DNA of 64,000 bases from Pantoea sp. AS-PWVM4 (GCF_000468095.1 NZ_ASZC01000004.1:223437-287436), one strand, 5' to 3'. Counted from the stretch's first letter, positions 1 through 10,450 are shown. A program made the numbers and translations. The notes: generated by a model from the letters alone, not told the origin.

Positions 1-274
1 CGAGGCTGGCAAACAGCGCCTGCGCCGCCCTCACCGCCTCTTCCACGGCAAACCCCTCATCCTGCAAGCTGAACAGACCGGACTGTACCTCGCCATTGGC
101 GGTAATGCCGCGGAAGGTTTCATCCAGCATCGCCTGCCAGTGAGCTTTGAGTTTCTGCGCTTTCTCGGTTGCCAACATGCGCGCGCCGTAGGTATGCAGA
201 TCCACCCCGCGCGCCAGGCCGATGCGTTCCGCATCATTGGGCATTAAATAATCGCGAAAATTTTGGCTGGTCAT
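1..274 (-). CDS. DUF3500-like protein, N-terminal fragment (cut by window edge)
   Basis: Only about 91 N-terminal residues are in the window. The reading frame runs off position 1 with no stop. The start ATG overlaps the stop of the upstream fumarylacetoacetate-hydrolase gene as ATGA, so it is the last visible gene of the operon that begins at 2287. The segment reading DETFRGITANGEVQSGLFSL followed by an alanine-rich helix resembles, from memory, the start of DUF3500 proteins. That family has no assigned function, and the assignment is tentative. No signal peptide is visible. Confidence 0.6.
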   Translation of the reverse strand, partial: MTSQNFRDYLMPNDAERIGLARGVDLHTYGARMLATEKAQKLKAHWQAMLDETFRGITANGEVQSGLFSLQDEGFAVEEAVRAAQALFASL

Positions 275-1122
275 ACGCGTTCCTCAACCACCGGATTCTC
301 GATATGACCCAGACCTTCAATCTCCAGCCGCATCACATCACCGGGTTGTAAGAAGCGTCCGGTTGGCGCACCGATGCCGGAAGGCGTTCCGGTCGCCAGG
401 ATGTCGCCCGGTTCCAGCGTCATCACCGTCGACAGGTAAGCAATCTGCGCGTAGATGTCGTAAATCATGTCGCCGCTGTCGGCATGCTGGCGGAGTTCAC
501 CGTTGACGAACAACTTCATCTCCAGCCGCAGCGGATCGGGGATCTCATCGGCGGTGGTGATCCACGGGCCAATCGGACCGTGGGTGTCGAAGGATTTACC
601 CAACGTAAAGGTCGGTGATTTATGCAGCCAGTCGCGTGCCGAGACATCATTGACGATCAGATAACCGGCAATCACGCTGGCGGCGTCGCTGATGCTGACA
701 TGGCGACAGCGTTTGCCAATTACCACGCCTAACTCGATCTCGTAATCCATTTTCTCGCTGGCTGCGGGCTTCACGACCGGGGAGAAAGGACCGTTGATGC
801 AGGAGACTTGCTTGTTAAACCACAACTGGCTTTCCGGGATGGGGATCCCCGCCTGACGCGCCTCTTCAGCGTGTTTACGGTAGTTCATGCCAATGCCGAG
901 GAACTTCTGCGCGTCCTGGATCGGCGCTTCGAGTTGTACTGTCGCTAACGCATACGCCGGGCTATGCACCGCTTCCAGTCGCGGGCGCAGCGTTGCCAGG
1001 CTGGTCAACAATTGGCGCATCGAGCCGGTGACGCCAGGTACTCCGGAGAGGTCAATTACCTGATCATCCACCACCTTGCCAATACGCGTGCGGCCCTGTT
1101 CGGTAAAACGTACCAGTTTCAT
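271..1122 (-). CDS. Fumarylacetoacetate hydrolase family protein
   Basis: 283 residues, the usual length for the short FAH-fold hydrolases and decarboxylases acting on beta-diketo acids or 2-keto-enol acids. The N-terminal ~70 residues form the small FAH_N-like domain. The catalytic barrel shows metal ligands in YEIELGVVIG (Glu128, Glu130), an Asp in IVNDVSARD near residue 159, a GKSFDTHGPIGPW segment near 175-187, and a late TGTPSGIG motif. It overlaps the SnoaL-like gene upstream and the DUF3500-like gene downstream by 4 bp each, implying translational coupling. The true substrate cannot be read from the sequence. The partner genes suggest a ring-cleavage or aromatic-acid side pathway. Confidence 0.9.
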   Translation of the reverse strand: MKLVRFTEQGRTRIGKVVDDQVIDLSGVPGVTGSMRQLLTSLATLRPRLEAVHSPAYALATVQLEAPIQDAQKFLGIGMNYRKHAEEARQAGIPIPESQLWFNKQVSCINGPFSPVVKPAASEKMDYEIELGVVIGKRCRHVSISDAASVIAGYLIVNDVSARDWLHKSPTFTLGKSFDTHGPIGPWITTADEIPDPLRLEMKLFVNGELRQHADSGDMIYDIYAQIAYLSTVMTLEPGDILATGTPSGIGAPTGRFLQPGDVMRLEIEGLGHIENPVVEERV

Positions 1123-1505
1123 GCTTTTTCCTTTGCTGTAGGAGTTAACTGCGAGAGCAAAATTTGCCAGCCGGAAGGTGTGCGCCGTAGCACCAGCGTC
1201 GAGAAACCGTAGCGCTCCGCCTCTTCTCCCGTTTCCAGCAGCCGCACCCGGTTGCGCGTGTGACCGGTGAGGATGGCGATATCACCCTCCACGCGGATGG
1301 CGGGCGTGTCCCGCTGAATCGCGATGAACCCGCCCATACGTTGCACATGTGCCAGAAATTGCGCTTTGTTGTGCACCATGCCCGTGCTGTGGATATGCAC
1401 CAGGTCTTCCGCCAACATGCTGGCCAGACGCGGCAAATCGGCGTGAATTAACGCCTGCTGGCGCTGTTGTTCAAACTCAAGTAATTGCGCGTGGGGGTTG
1501 TTCAT
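1119..1505 (-). CDS. SnoaL/NTF2-like small protein (DUF4440 type)
   Basis: 128 residues from an ATG at 1505 that overlaps the SDR stop codon (TGATG). A longer frame upstream exists but would run deep into the SDR gene. The pattern is one cone-shaped alpha+beta domain: an N-terminal helix (LLEFEQQRQQALIHADLPRLASML), then AEDLVHIHSTGMVHNKAQFLAH, then antiparallel strands ending SGWQILLSQLTPT. This is typical of DUF4440/nuclear-transport-factor-2-like proteins, used as ketosteroid-isomerase-like isomerases or hydrolases. Specific chemistry is unknown. It is coupled on both sides to SDR and FAH genes. Confidence 0.8.
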   Translation of the reverse strand: MNNPHAQLLEFEQQRQQALIHADLPRLASMLAEDLVHIHSTGMVHNKAQFLAHVQRMGGFIAIQRDTPAIRVEGDIAILTGHTRNRVRLLETGEEAERYGFSTLVLRRTPSGWQILLSQLTPTAKEKA

Positions 1506-2287
1506 CAGATCAACCCCGGATAGGAACCGCCATCCAGTTGCAAGTTCTGCCCCGAAATAAACCCGGCCTGCTGGCTGCACAGAAACGCGCAGGCCGCGCC
1601 GAACTCTTCCGGCGTGCCATACCGCCGGGCGGCGATGGATTGCACATTGCGCTCCCGCGCCTGTTCGCGACTGATGCCTTCTTTGGCGATTAAACGTTGC
1701 AGCATAAATTCCTGGCGCGGGGTATCGATTCGCTCCGGCAACAGGTTATTAATGGTGACGTTGTCACGCACCACTTCCTGGCTGATGGCTTTACACATTG
1801 CCGTCAGCGCTGCGCGGGCCGAGGTGGAGAGCCCCATCATGTAATGCGGGGTTTTAACCATAGCGGAGGTGATGTTGATGATGCGACCAAAACGCCGGGC
1901 CTGCATGGCCGGTAACCAGGCGCGGATGAGCTGAATGGCAGGAATAAAATTGGCTTCCATCGCCTCACGCAGCGCTGCGGCTTGCCAGTCTGCCAGCGCA
2001 CCGGGCTGTGGCCCGGCATTGTTGGTCACCAGAATGTCGATCTGCGGTAAGGCCGAAAGGATAGTATCGCGCCCGGCGGCACTGGTTAAATCCGCGCAGA
2101 TATAGCTAACCTGCGCCGTCGGGTTTTGCTCGCGCAGGCGCTGCGCGGCCTGCTGCAATTTGGCTTCGTTGCGTCCGTTCAGGGTGACATGTACCCCTTC
2201 CGCTGCCAGCGCCTGCGCGCACGCCAGCCCCAGCCCCTGCGACGACGCACAGATAAAAGCGAGTTTGTTACCAATGCCCAGATCCAT
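1505..2287 (-). CDS. Short-chain dehydrogenase/reductase with atypical active site
   Basis: 260 residues, Rossmann-fold SDR. The N-terminal nucleotide-binding loop is CASSQGLGLACA near residue 14, and a TNNAG motif lies near residue 87. The C-terminal segment GQNLQLDGGSYPG is typical of the family. The usual YxxxK catalytic pair is not present: the aligned stretch reads LSTSARAAL, so Tyr and Lys are replaced by Ser and Arg. A divergent SDR subfamily shares this pattern, so the enzyme may not be a classical oxidoreductase. It is the first gene of the four-gene operon running down to position 1, behind a 36-bp dyad at 2325-2360. Confidence 0.85.
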   Translation of the reverse strand: MDLGIGNKLAFICASSQGLGLACAQALAAEGVHVTLNGRNEAKLQQAAQRLREQNPTAQVSYICADLTSAAGRDTILSALPQIDILVTNNAGPQPGALADWQAAALREAMEANFIPAIQLIRAWLPAMQARRFGRIINITSAMVKTPHYMMGLSTSARAALTAMCKAISQEVVRDNVTINNLLPERIDTPRQEFMLQRLIAKEGISREQARERNVQSIAARRYGTPEEFGAACAFLCSQQAGFISGQNLQLDGGSYPGLI

Positions 2288-2324
2288 GATTGCTCCCGGA
2301 AAACTTTGCGTTGATGAGTGTGCG

Positions 2325-2360
2325 ATATCGAATAATTAGATATATCTAGTATTACGATAT
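2325..2360. promoter_or_regulatory. 36-bp imperfect palindrome, probable operator
   Basis: Fourteen of 18 base pairs match around a TAGATATATCTA centre, with ATATCG/CGATAT as outer arms. It lies 38-73 bp upstream of the SDR start, where the operon promoter should be. No regulator gene is adjacent on that side. The TetR gene at 3364 is the nearest candidate. Confidence 0.5.
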
Positions 2361-2461
2361 GTCAGAATATTGCACGGCTCTACGCGGCAAAACTCAGAGG
2401 CGGGTCACGGATCGTTAATGAAATGTGAAAATGAGAAGGATTCTCGCTGCGCGGCTTTGTC

Positions 2462-2481
2462 GGGCGCGATTTATCGCGCCC
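2462..2481. repeat. REP-like palindrome (single)
   Basis: GGGCGCGATTTATCGCGCCC, the core of the REP family found throughout this window. It lies between the pirin gene end and the SDR operon promoter. The usual GTAGC flank is replaced here by other bases. Confidence 0.8.
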
Positions 2482-2492
2482 TTACGGTTTTC

Positions 2493-3197
2493 TTATTGCC
2501 CGCTGACGGTGCCGCTGGTCACGGCTGGGGCATCGGCCTTTACCAGAAAAGCAATCACCGTGGCATCACGCTCCCCCCGAATCTCGGGCAGGGAAACGGC
2601 ATCACTGATGGCATCACCTTTATGCAAGCGCTGATCGCCGACCCGCACGACACCGTCAAGCAGCGTCACCCAGACGGCGAAACCTGCGCGCTGTGGAATC
2701 GCCAGTTGCTGGTCGCGTTCCAGTTTGAGGTCATACACATAGATCGCCTGGCGCAAGGCCAGCGGTGCATCACTGCCTTCAGGCCCCGCCAGCAACGTCC
2801 AGGCATTTACCGCTGCGCCCTCGGCACGGGTGAAGTGCTGTACCCGTCCCTCACCACCTTCCTGCGCCGGGCGAATATAAGCCTGCAACATTTCGGTTTC
2901 GATCAGCGGCGCGGATTCTTCGTGACGCAGTCCCTCACCGGCACTGACCACCATCACGCGTTTGGCGTTGAGCGGCGTGCGCTCGCCATTTTCATGCTGG
3001 TGCTGAGAAGAACCGCGCCAGACGTAAGTGAAAATCTCATCGTTTTGATGGCGGTGCATCGGCACCTGCGCCCCGGTTTTCAGCGTCATCTGGTCGATGA
3101 TCGCCAGTGGACCAAATGCCTCGCCCGGACGCTGACGGCGGATGGTGAAAGGGCCATACTCAAACAGCTGATCGCGCTGTGCACGTAACAGATTCAT
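2493..3197 (-). CDS. Pirin family bicupin protein
   Basis: 234 residues, a typical pirin length. The N-terminal cupin carries the pirin metal site MHRHQNDEIFTYV near residues 47-60 and a second His/Glu pair in SAGEGLRHEESAP near 90. The C-terminal cupin runs from about residue 130. Some bacterial pirins (YhhW/YhaK) act as quercetin 2,3-dioxygenases; others are redox sensors. It is transcribed divergently from the TetR gene at 3364, so that TetR may control it. Confidence 0.92.
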   Translation of the reverse strand: MNLLRAQRDQLFEYGPFTIRRQRPGEAFGPLAIIDQMTLKTGAQVPMHRHQNDEIFTYVWRGSSQHQHENGERTPLNAKRVMVVSAGEGLRHEESAPLIETEMLQAYIRPAQEGGEGRVQHFTRAEGAAVNAWTLLAGPEGSDAPLALRQAIYVYDLKLERDQQLAIPQRAGFAVWVTLLDGVVRVGDQRLHKGDAISDAVSLPEIRGERDATVIAFLVKADAPAVTSGTVSGQ

Positions 3198-3363
3198 GGT
3201 CGTTCTCCCTTAATTCAGTTTGATACCGCCATCATAGAGAAGGAAGAAACAGACACCAGTGGGGTGATTTGCTGGCTTAAGTCAAAATTTTTGACAATAG
3301 ATGATTAGCCAGCGCGGAATAAGTTGCGTAAAATAGACTTTTATTTCCCTCAGGCCCGTCATC

Positions 3364-3939
3364 ATGAACCGTAAAGAACAGATCCTTGACGCTGCTGAAC
3401 AGTGCATGAGATTAAAAGGCTTTTATCAGACATCAATCCAGAATATTGCCAGCCAGGCAAATATTAGCGTTGGCCTGATTTATAAATATTTCACCAATAA
3501 AGAGTCGATTATTGAGGCGCTGGTATTCACTATCACCCAACGGCTGAAAGATTTGCTTAATGATGATCTGGAGCAGATTGCCAAATCGGGTGGTGAGGCA
3601 CGTTTACCACTGTTCTCTGCGGGTCTGGTGCCCCACGAAGTCGAAAACGATATTGTGTTATTGATGGAGATATCGTCTGAAGCCATGCGTAACCCACGCA
3701 TTATGCAAATCATGACCGATGCCTGGAAAAGCCTCAGAGAGAATTTTATTAATAAAGAACAGGCGTTGTATCCGGGTAAAGACGCCAGCGTTATTCATAC
3801 GCGTTTATATGTGCTCTCATTAATCATTGATGGCATTATTATTCGCCGCTGTATGAAACAACGTGAAATTGCACCCGCCTTTGTGCCATTTTTTGATGGT
3901 ATCATCAGCGATGTCAATAATAACGTTGCCCAACAATGA
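3364..3939 (+). CDS. TetR/AcrR family transcriptional regulator
   Basis: 191 residues. The N-terminal helix-turn-helix spans about residues 1-50 (ILDAAEQCMRLKGFYQTSIQNIASQANISVGLIYKYFTNKE), a classic TetR signature. The C-terminal ligand domain is helical and divergent. It faces the pirin gene across a 166-bp intergenic region and converges on the next TetR gene with one base between the stops. Base composition is more AT-rich than its neighbours. Confidence 0.93.
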   Translation: MNRKEQILDAAEQCMRLKGFYQTSIQNIASQANISVGLIYKYFTNKESIIEALVFTITQRLKDLLNDDLEQIAKSGGEARLPLFSAGLVPHEVENDIVLLMEISSEAMRNPRIMQIMTDAWKSLRENFINKEQALYPGKDASVIHTRLYVLSLIIDGIIIRRCMKQREIAPAFVPFFDGIISDVNNNVAQQ

Positions 3940-3940
3940 A

Positions 3941-4522
3941 TTACGGTAACAAATGCTGATTGAGGATAGTGCTGAGTCGCAACAACTCGGGCTGATTCAA
4001 ATCATTATCGACAAAAGTGCGACAGGCTACGCCATCAATCAGTAACAACAAAAAATGGATCTGGTTAAAACGCTGCTCCGCACTGATTTGCGGATTTTGC
4101 TGTTGAAAAACCGGCTCAAGAGCAGAAATAAGTTGTTGCTCCTGCTGCGCAAGAATATCTCGCACGGCAGCATTACGTGAGGCTTCTGAATAGACCTCCA
4201 GTAATAAACACTGGTCTTTTATCGACCACTCACGCCAGAATGCAGAATCTCTGGCGATAATATCTGCCACCTCGGGCTGCTGGCTGAGTTTCTTTTCCAG
4301 AAAAAGCCGCCACTCTTCAGCGATCACTTTTACCGTTTCGCTCACCAATAATTCTTTGCTGCTAAAATAACGATAGATTTGCCCGGCACCCAAACCACTT
4401 TCGGCACTCATATCCGCCATACTGGCACCATGAAAACCAGAACGACTGAAACAGACTTTCGCCGCAGCAATAATCAGCTGTTTACGCTGGTGCAAAAAGT
4501 CTTGCTGCTCTGGCCTGGTCAA
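3941..4522 (-). CDS. TetR/AcrR family regulator, probable efflux repressor
   Basis: 193 residues with the DNA-binding domain at about 13-58 (IIAAAKVCFSRSGFHGASMADMSAESGLGAGQIYRYF), then an all-helical effector domain with a predicted lipophilic pocket. It lies immediately downstream of, and on the same strand as, the RND efflux operon, separated by a REP. AcrR/MexR-type repressors often sit beside the pump they control. The target would be the promoter near 10440-10470, which carries a TGAACGTTCA palindrome. Confidence 0.92.
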   Translation of the reverse strand: MTRPEQQDFLHQRKQLIIAAAKVCFSRSGFHGASMADMSAESGLGAGQIYRYFSSKELLVSETVKVIAEEWRLFLEKKLSQQPEVADIIARDSAFWREWSIKDQCLLLEVYSEASRNAAVRDILAQQEQQLISALEPVFQQQNPQISAEQRFNQIHFLLLLIDGVACRTFVDNDLNQPELLRLSTILNQHLLP

Positions 4523-4551
4523 ATTTAATTCCTTAATTCAAAAAAATAACC

Positions 4552-4574
4552 TGCGCGATAAATCGCGCCGCTAC
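4552..4574. repeat. REP element (single, inverted orientation)
   Basis: A GCGCGATAAATCGCGCCGCTAC unit, the reverse complement of the window-wide REP. It separates the TetR gene from the efflux operon end. Confidence 0.85.
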
Positions 4575-4683
4575 GTATTTAAGAGCGCGACATAGTACAG
4601 TACGCGGATTTTTGCCGATAGCCGTGACAAAAATCCGCTTACATTTTACCGTGGGCCGATACCAAATCGGCCAACGGCATGTT

Positions 4684-6111
4684 TTACAACTTCAGTTCAG
4701 ATTCTTTCAACGCTGTACCGCCACCCATCACCTTGTAGAAGGTGATCAGGTTCAGGTAATACGCCTGCTGCGTGCTGACCAGGCTGGTACGCGCGCTATA
4801 CAGCGTGCGCTGCGCGGTCAGTGCATTCAGGTAAGTATCCACCCCGTTGCGATAACGCAGGTCGGCCAGATGGTAATAGGTCTGCGATGCCGCCACGTTA
4901 TTACGCTGGCTGGTCAACTGATCATTGATGGTGCCGCGTCGGGCCAGCGCATCCGCCACTTCCTGAAAGGCAGTTTGCACCGCTTTTTCATACGCCGCCA
5001 CGTAGTATTCCTTCTGCGCTTTGGTGTATTTCAGGTACGACACGTTGTAGCCGCCTTTAAAGATCGGCAGTGAAATGCTCGGCGCGAAGGACCAGATCCC
5101 GGCACCGTTTTTGAACAGTGACGAGAGATCCGAACTGCCGACACCGCCGCTGGCGGTCAGGGAGATGGTCGGGAAGAAATTCGCCCGCGCCGCGCCAATG
5201 CTGGCATTGGCTGACTTCAGGTTATGCTCCGCTTCCAGCACATCCGGGCGGTTCAGCAACGCATCGGAAGAGATCCCGGCGGGGACGTCGCGGAACGCCT
5301 GGCCCAGCGCATCGATATTCGCTGGTAACAGGTTATCCGGTACGCTGCGTCCTACCACCAAATCCAGCGCGTTTTTGTCCTGCGCCACGCTGGTGGTGTA
5401 GCTGGCAACATCCGCCATTGCTGACTGGTAAGTGGTTTCCGCCGAGGAGACATCCACCATTGAAGCGGTGCCGTGCTCCATCTGCTTACGCGTCACTTCC
5501 ATCGACTGCCGCGCACTCTCGGCTGTCTCTTTGGCGATGGCCAGATTGCTGCGATCCGCCGCCAGCGTTAACCAGTAATCCACCGTATTGTACAGCACCG
5601 TCAGGCGCGTGCTGCGTGCGCCCTCCAGCGTGCTGAGATACGTTTCATACTGCTCACGCGTCAGACTCTGGTTTTTACCAAACAGATCCAGCTCGAACGA
5701 ACTGACACTCCCTTCCGCGCTGTAAGAGTTGCTGATCGCGGTTTGATTACCTTCACCGGTCAGGGCGCGTGAACGCGTACCGCTCACCCCGGCACTCAGG
5801 CTCGGGAACAGATCGGCGCGTTCCTCGCCATATTGCGCATGGGCGGATTTCACGCTGGCGACCGCTTCCCGCAGATCGCGGCTACTATCCAGCGCCATCG
5901 TCACCACCTGACGCAGTTGGGGGTCAAGAATATATTCCTGCCAGCCAATATCGCGGTAGTTAGCCGCCTGCGCACCCTGTAACGATTTATAGGCATCCCC
6001 GTTTGGCGTGGTGTTGGCAACCGGTGACGCCGGACGTTGATAGTCCGGGTCCAGCGACATACAACCCGCGAGAAAACAGGGTAAAAACACCACCAAAAGT
6101 TTTGCTGACAT
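4684..6111 (-). CDS. RND efflux outer membrane factor (OprM/NodT family lipoprotein)
   Basis: 475 residues from the ATG at 6111, one base after the pump gene stop. This start gives a clean lipoprotein signal ending in LAGC (Cys17), so the protein is anchored in the outer membrane. The body carries two OEP repeats (long coiled-coil helices around 190-260 and 395-450), with motifs such as LNRPDVLEAEHNLKSANASIGAARANFFPTISL. The trimeric channel completes a tripartite pump. Because the operon encodes its own outer membrane factor, it resembles MexAB-OprM organisation rather than E. coli acrAB, which relies on a distant tolC. Confidence 0.95.
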   Translation of the reverse strand: MSAKLLVVFLPCFLAGCMSLDPDYQRPASPVANTTPNGDAYKSLQGAQAANYRDIGWQEYILDPQLRQVVTMALDSSRDLREAVASVKSAHAQYGEERADLFPSLSAGVSGTRSRALTGEGNQTAISNSYSAEGSVSSFELDLFGKNQSLTREQYETYLSTLEGARSTRLTVLYNTVDYWLTLAADRSNLAIAKETAESARQSMEVTRKQMEHGTASMVDVSSAETTYQSAMADVASYTTSVAQDKNALDLVVGRSVPDNLLPANIDALGQAFRDVPAGISSDALLNRPDVLEAEHNLKSANASIGAARANFFPTISLTASGGVGSSDLSSLFKNGAGIWSFAPSISLPIFKGGYNVSYLKYTKAQKEYYVAAYEKAVQTAFQEVADALARRGTINDQLTSQRNNVAASQTYYHLADLRYRNGVDTYLNALTAQRTLYSARTSLVSTQQAYYLNLITFYKVMGGGTALKESELKL

Positions 6112-6112
6112 G

Positions 6113-9100
6113 TTATTCCCCCGTCTTCTCAGCAGATTCAGTGTGGCTCGCATGACTATGCGGCAGGCCTGGGAACACACGACGGACCAGCACAAAGAAC
6201 AGCGGGACTAAGAAAATCGCGAGCAGCGTGGCGGAAATCGTCCCGCCAATGATGCCCGTACCGATGGCGATACGGCTATTCGCCCCTGCGCCGGTGGATA
6301 TTGCCAGCGGCAGGACCCCGGCGGTAAACGCCAGCGAGGTCATAATGATCGGACGCAAACGCATCGAGGCTGCATGGACCGCAGCTTTCACCAGGTTTTC
6401 CCCTTTGCGGTAATTCTCCTCAGCAAATTCGACGATCAGAATGGCGTTCTTCGCCGACAGGCCGATGATGGTGAGCAGCGCCACCTGGAAATAGACATCG
6501 TTTTCCAGTCCACGCAGCGTAACCCCCAGCAGCGCACCAAAGACCCCGAGCGGCACCACCATCATTACCGAGAACGGTACTGACCAGCTTTCATACAACG
6601 CCGCCAGACACAGGAACACCACAATCAGCGAAATGGCGTACAGCGACATCGCCTGGTTGCCGGACAGGCGTTCCTGGTAGGACAGCCCGCTCCAGGCATA
6701 GGTGGTGCCTGCTGGCAGTTTACTTGCCAGTTTTTCCATCGCCGTCATGGCATCCCCCGAACTTTTACCCGAGGCGGATGAACCCTGGATCTCATAGGAC
6801 GACAGACCGTTGTAGCGCGACAGGACATCCGGGCCATAGGTCCAGTGCGAAGAGGAGAACGACGAGAATGGCACCATCGTGGTGTCACCGTCGTTGTCGG
6901 TGCCGGCCACAAACCATTTATTGATATCTTCCGGTTTGCTGCGGAAATCCTCGTCACCCTGCATGTAGACCTTTTTCACCCTGCCACGATCGGTGAAGTC
7001 ATTGACATAAGTCCCGCCAATCGCCGCACTGAGGGTACTGTTGATATTGCTGACCGACAGACCCAGCGACTGGGCTTTTTCATCGTCGATATCCACCTGC
7101 AACTGCGGCAGATCCGGCAAGGTATTGGCACGCACGCTACTCAGCACCGGATCCTGATTGGCGGAGGCGATTAACTGGTTACGCAGCTTGAGTAACTCGT
7201 CGCGACTGGTGTTGCCGCGCGCCTGTAACTCGAAGGTAAAGCCGTTCGACTGGCCCAGACCGGAAATCGACGGTGGTGACAGCACAAACACCTGCGCATC
7301 GCGGATGCCGGACAGATTCATCATGGCGCGACCGGCAATCGCGTCAGCGGTGTTTTCCGTCCCTTTACGATCGCTCCAGTTTTTCAATGAGATAAAGCCA
7401 ATCCCCGCATTCTGCCCGCTACCGGCAAAGCTGAAGCCGTTCACCAGCATGCTGACGTTGACGTTATCCTTCTCTTTGGTGGCGAAGTATTGCTGGATCT
7501 GGCGGCGTACTTCGCTGGTGCGGTTTTCAGTGGCACCCGGTGCCAGCGTGTACTGCACCATGATGTAACCCTGGTCTTCGGTCGGCAGGAAGCCGGTGGG
7601 CAGACGCAGATACATAAAGGCACAGCCAATCAGTAGCACCGCATACAGCAGCAAATAACGCACCGAGCTGTGGATCACATGCCCGACTTTCTCGTGATAA
7701 CGCGCCTGAATTTTTTCGTAGCTGCGGTTGAACCAGCCAAAGAAACCTTTCTGGCCGCTTTCATGATCGTGCGGTTTCAGTAAGGTGGCGCACAGCGCTG
7801 GCGTCAGCGTCAATGCCACCACCACCGACAGCACCATTGAGGAGACGATGGTGATGGAGAACTGACGGTAAATCACCCCGGTGGAACCGCTGAAGAAGGT
7901 CATCGGCAGGAAGACCGCTGACAGCACCAGTGCGATACCAATCAGCGCCCCGGTGATTTCCTTCATCGATTTCTCGGTGGCTTCACGCGGCGGCAGTCGT
8001 TCTTCGCGCATCACACGCTCAACGTTTTCCACCACCACGATGGCGTCATCCACCAAGAGTCCGATGGCGAGCACCACACCAAACATCGTCAGGGTGTTGA
8101 TCGAGTAGTTAAATACCGCCAGCACCCCAAAGGTACCCAGCAGCACCACCGGCACGGCAATTGCCGGGATCAAGGTAGTGCGGATGTTTTGCAGGAACAC
8201 AAACATCACGATCACCACGAGGATGATGGCTTCCACCAGCGTTTTGACCACTTCCTCGATGGAGATTTTAACGAAGTCGGTACTGTCGAGCGGATAGGCG
8301 ATGTCATAACCACTCGGCAGGCTGGAGCGGAACTCATTCACGGTATTTTTCACGTTCTCCGCCGTGGAGAGCGCATTGGCTCCCGACGCCAGTTGAATCG
8401 CGATACCCGATGCCGGATGGCCGTTAGCCAGCACGTTGGCGCTGTAGTCGTCATCGCCCATTTCCACGCGCGCGACATCACTAAGATGCACCACTGAACC
8501 GTCGGTCTGGCTTTTTAACACGATATTGCGGAACTGTTCCGGCGTTTGCAGACGGGAACGGGAACGCACGGTGGCGACCAGTTGTTGCTCTTTGCTCGCC
8601 GGTTGTGCGCCGATCTGCCCCGAAGACACCTGGGTGTTTTGCGCTTCCAGCGCGGTTTCCACATCCGAAGGCATCAGTGAATAGGACGCCAGTTTGGCCG
8701 GATCGAGCCAGATACGCATCGCGTATTCTGCACCGAACACCTGCACGCTCCCCACGCCCGGCAGACGCGCCAGCGTATCTTCCATGTTACTGACGAGGTA
8801 GTCGGCAACGTCCGAAGAGGTGGCTTTGTTGTTTTTGTCGTACAACGCCATGATCAACAGGAAGTCACTCTGTGCCTTCTCGACCGTCACACCCTGTTGG
8901 GTCACGGCGTCCGGCAAACGGCTTTCCGCCTGCTGCACTTTATTCTGCACCTGGACCTGGGCGATATCAGGATCGGTGCCCTGCTCAAAGGTAACGGTGA
9001 TTTTGACCTGGCCGGTTGAAGCGGTACTGGTGGAGGAGAAGTAGAGCAAACCATCCAGACCGGTCAACTGCTGCTCAATCACCTGAGTCACGCTACTTTC

Positions 9101-9274
9101 CAGCGTTTCTGCGGATGCACCGGTGTAGGTGGCCTGGATACTGATTTGCGGCGGTGCCACATCAGGATATTGCGCAATCGGCAGGTTTTTGATGCTGAGG
9201 ATACCGAACATCATGATGCAGATGGCGATCACCCAGGCAAAAACAGGCCGTCGGATAAAGAACTGAGCCAACAT
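6113..9274 (-). CDS. RND multidrug efflux permease (AcrB/HAE1 family)
   Basis: 1053 residues, the standard HAE1 length. It starts [18 protein letters not shown], as AcrB-like pumps do. TM1 is followed by a large periplasmic loop. The proton-relay Asp pair lies in [19 protein letters not shown] near residue 400. The second half repeats the topology after a [11 protein letters not shown] motif, and a Lys-bearing [14 protein letters not shown] segment lies near 940. It works as a proton-driven trimer exporting drugs, dyes or plant phenolics. It lies 2 bp after the adaptor gene and 1 bp before the outer membrane factor gene, so the three are one transcription unit. Confidence 0.96.
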   Translation of the reverse strand: MLAQFFIRRPVFAWVIAICIMMFGILSIKNLPIAQYPDVAPPQISIQATYTGASAETLESSVTQVIEQQLTGLDGLLYFSSTSTASTGQVKITVTFEQGTDPDIAQVQVQNKVQQAESRLPDAVTQQGVTVEKAQSDFLLIMALYDKNNKATSSDVADYLVSNMEDTLARLPGVGSVQVFGAEYAMRIWLDPAKLASYSLMPSDVETALEAQNTQVSSGQIGAQPASKEQQLVATVRSRSRLQTPEQFRNIVLKSQTDGSVVHLSDVARVEMGDDDYSANVLANGHPASGIAIQLASGANALSTAENVKNTVNEFRSSLPSGYDIAYPLDSTDFVKISIEEVVKTLVEAIILVVIVMFVFLQNIRTTLIPAIAVPVVLLGTFGVLAVFNYSINTLTMFGVVLAIGLLVDDAIVVVENVERVMREERLPPREATEKSMKEITGALIGIALVLSAVFLPMTFFSGSTGVIYRQFSITIVSSMVLSVVVALTLTPALCATLLKPHDHESGQKGFFGWFNRSYEKIQARYHEKVGHVIHSSVRYLLLYAVLLIGCAFMYLRLPTGFLPTEDQGYIMVQYTLAPGATENRTSEVRRQIQQYFATKEKDNVNVSMLVNGFSFAGSGQNAGIGFISLKNWSDRKGTENTADAIAGRAMMNLSGIRDAQVFVLSPPSISGLGQSNGFTFELQARGNTSRDELLKLRNQLIASANQDPVLSSVRANTLPDLPQLQVDIDDEKAQSLGLSVSNINSTLSAAIGGTYVNDFTDRGRVKKVYMQGDEDFRSKPEDINKWFVAGTDNDGDTTMVPFSSFSSSHWTYGPDVLSRYNGLSSYEIQGSSASGKSSGDAMTAMEKLASKLPAGTTYAWSGLSYQERLSGNQAMSLYAISLIVVFLCLAALYESWSVPFSVMMVVPLGVFGALLGVTLRGLENDVYFQVALLTIIGLSAKNAILIVEFAEENYRKGENLVKAAVHAASMRLRPIIMTSLAFTAGVLPLAISTGAGANSRIAIGTGIIGGTISATLLAIFLVPLFFVLVRRVFPGLPHSHASHTESAEKTGE

Positions 9275-9276
9275 AA

Positions 9277-10437
9277 TCAGTTCCCTCCGCTGGTGTTCGC
9301 GCTGGCATCAGTCGGGGTGGTGGTGCCCGTTTCGACCGCTTTCACGGTCTGCCCCGGTTGTACTTTACCGGTGCCTTCAACGATCAATTTGTCGCCGCTT
9401 TGCAAACCGCTGTCGATCAGCCATTTGTTGCCAATCACGCGATCGGTCACCACTTCACGGCTGGCAACTTTGTTGTCTTTATCCACCACCAGCGCGGTGG
9501 CGTTGCCTTTCGCATCACGGGTGATGCCCTGCTGCGGCGCCAGCAGCGCATCATTTTTCACCCCGTTGCTGACGGTGGCGCGTACGTACATGCCAGGCAA
9601 CAACTGGTGGTCCGGGTTAGGGAAAATGGCGCGCAACGTGACGGTACCGGTTGATTCATCCACCGAAACTTCCGTCAGCTCCAGTTTACCGGTGTGATCA
9701 TAGGTTGAACCGTCTTCCAGTTGCACGCTCACCGGGACTTCATCACTGTTCTGATGCAAAGACGCCTGCTGGCGTTTCAACTTCAGCAACTGCACGCTGG
9801 ACTGGGTGAGATCGACATAGATCGGATCCAACGCACGAATGGTCGCCAGCGCCGTGGTTTGCTCGGACGTCACCAGCGCGCCCGGCGTGACGGATGAAAT
9901 ACCAATGCGGCCACTGATGGGCGCTTTGATTTGCGTGTAATTGAGATTGATGCGTGCACTCTCAACCGCCGCTTTGTATTGCGTTACCGAGGCGAGATTT
10001 TGCTGGTAGGTGGCCTCGGCATCGTCAGCATCCTGACGGGAAACGCCGTTTTCCTTGACCAGTGCCGCATAGCGTTCAGCTTTCAGTTTGCTGCTTTTGA
10101 CCACGGCGACGGCGTTTTTCAATTGTCCGACCGCTTCATCATAACTGGCCTGATAACTGGCGGGGTCGATCTGATAGAGAACCTGACCGGCTTTAACCTC
10201 ATCACCTTCCGTAAACAGACGCTTCTGGATAATGCCGCCCACCTGGGGACGCACATCCGATGTCATCGTACCGGTAACCCGTCCAGTCAGTTGACTGGTT
10301 AAGGTAACCGGTTCTGTTTGCAACGTTTTCACGCCAACTTCCGTGACCATTGTCCCGGGTTTGTTCTCTGCACTCTGGTCACAGGCGACAATCAAAAATG
10401 CCAGACCTGCAATAACATACCGCTGAAAAACCATCAT
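9277..10437 (-). CDS. RND efflux periplasmic adaptor (AcrA/MFP family lipoprotein)
   Basis: 386 residues from an ATG at 10437 (a second ATG follows directly). This start places a lipobox (LIVAC, Cys about 19) at the right distance; a longer in-frame extension would spoil the signal. Biotinyl-lipoyl half motifs flank the helical hairpin: [31 protein letters not shown] near 65-95 and [25 protein letters not shown] near 170-200. Beta-barrel and membrane-proximal domains follow. First gene of the pump operon. Confidence 0.95.
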   Translation of the reverse strand: MMVFQRYVIAGLAFLIVACDQSAENKPGTMVTEVGVKTLQTEPVTLTSQLTGRVTGTMTSDVRPQVGGIIQKRLFTEGDEVKAGQVLYQIDPASYQASYDEAVGQLKNAVAVVKSSKLKAERYAALVKENGVSRQDADDAEATYQQNLASVTQYKAAVESARINLNYTQIKAPISGRIGISSVTPGALVTSEQTTALATIRALDPIYVDLTQSSVQLLKLKRQQASLHQNSDEVPVSVQLEDGSTYDHTGKLELTEVSVDESTGTVTLRAIFPNPDHQLLPGMYVRATVSNGVKNDALLAPQQGITRDAKGNATALVVDKDNKVASREVVTDRVIGNKWLIDSGLQSGDKLIVEGTGKVQPGQTVKAVETGTTTPTDASANTSGGN

Positions 10438-10450
10438 GGTAATCCTATAG

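Noticed and set aside
2370..3188. 272-codon plus-strand frame opposite the pirin gene
   Set aside because: It is antisense to a clear pirin gene and has no family match. The minus-strand protein carries the conserved metal motif.
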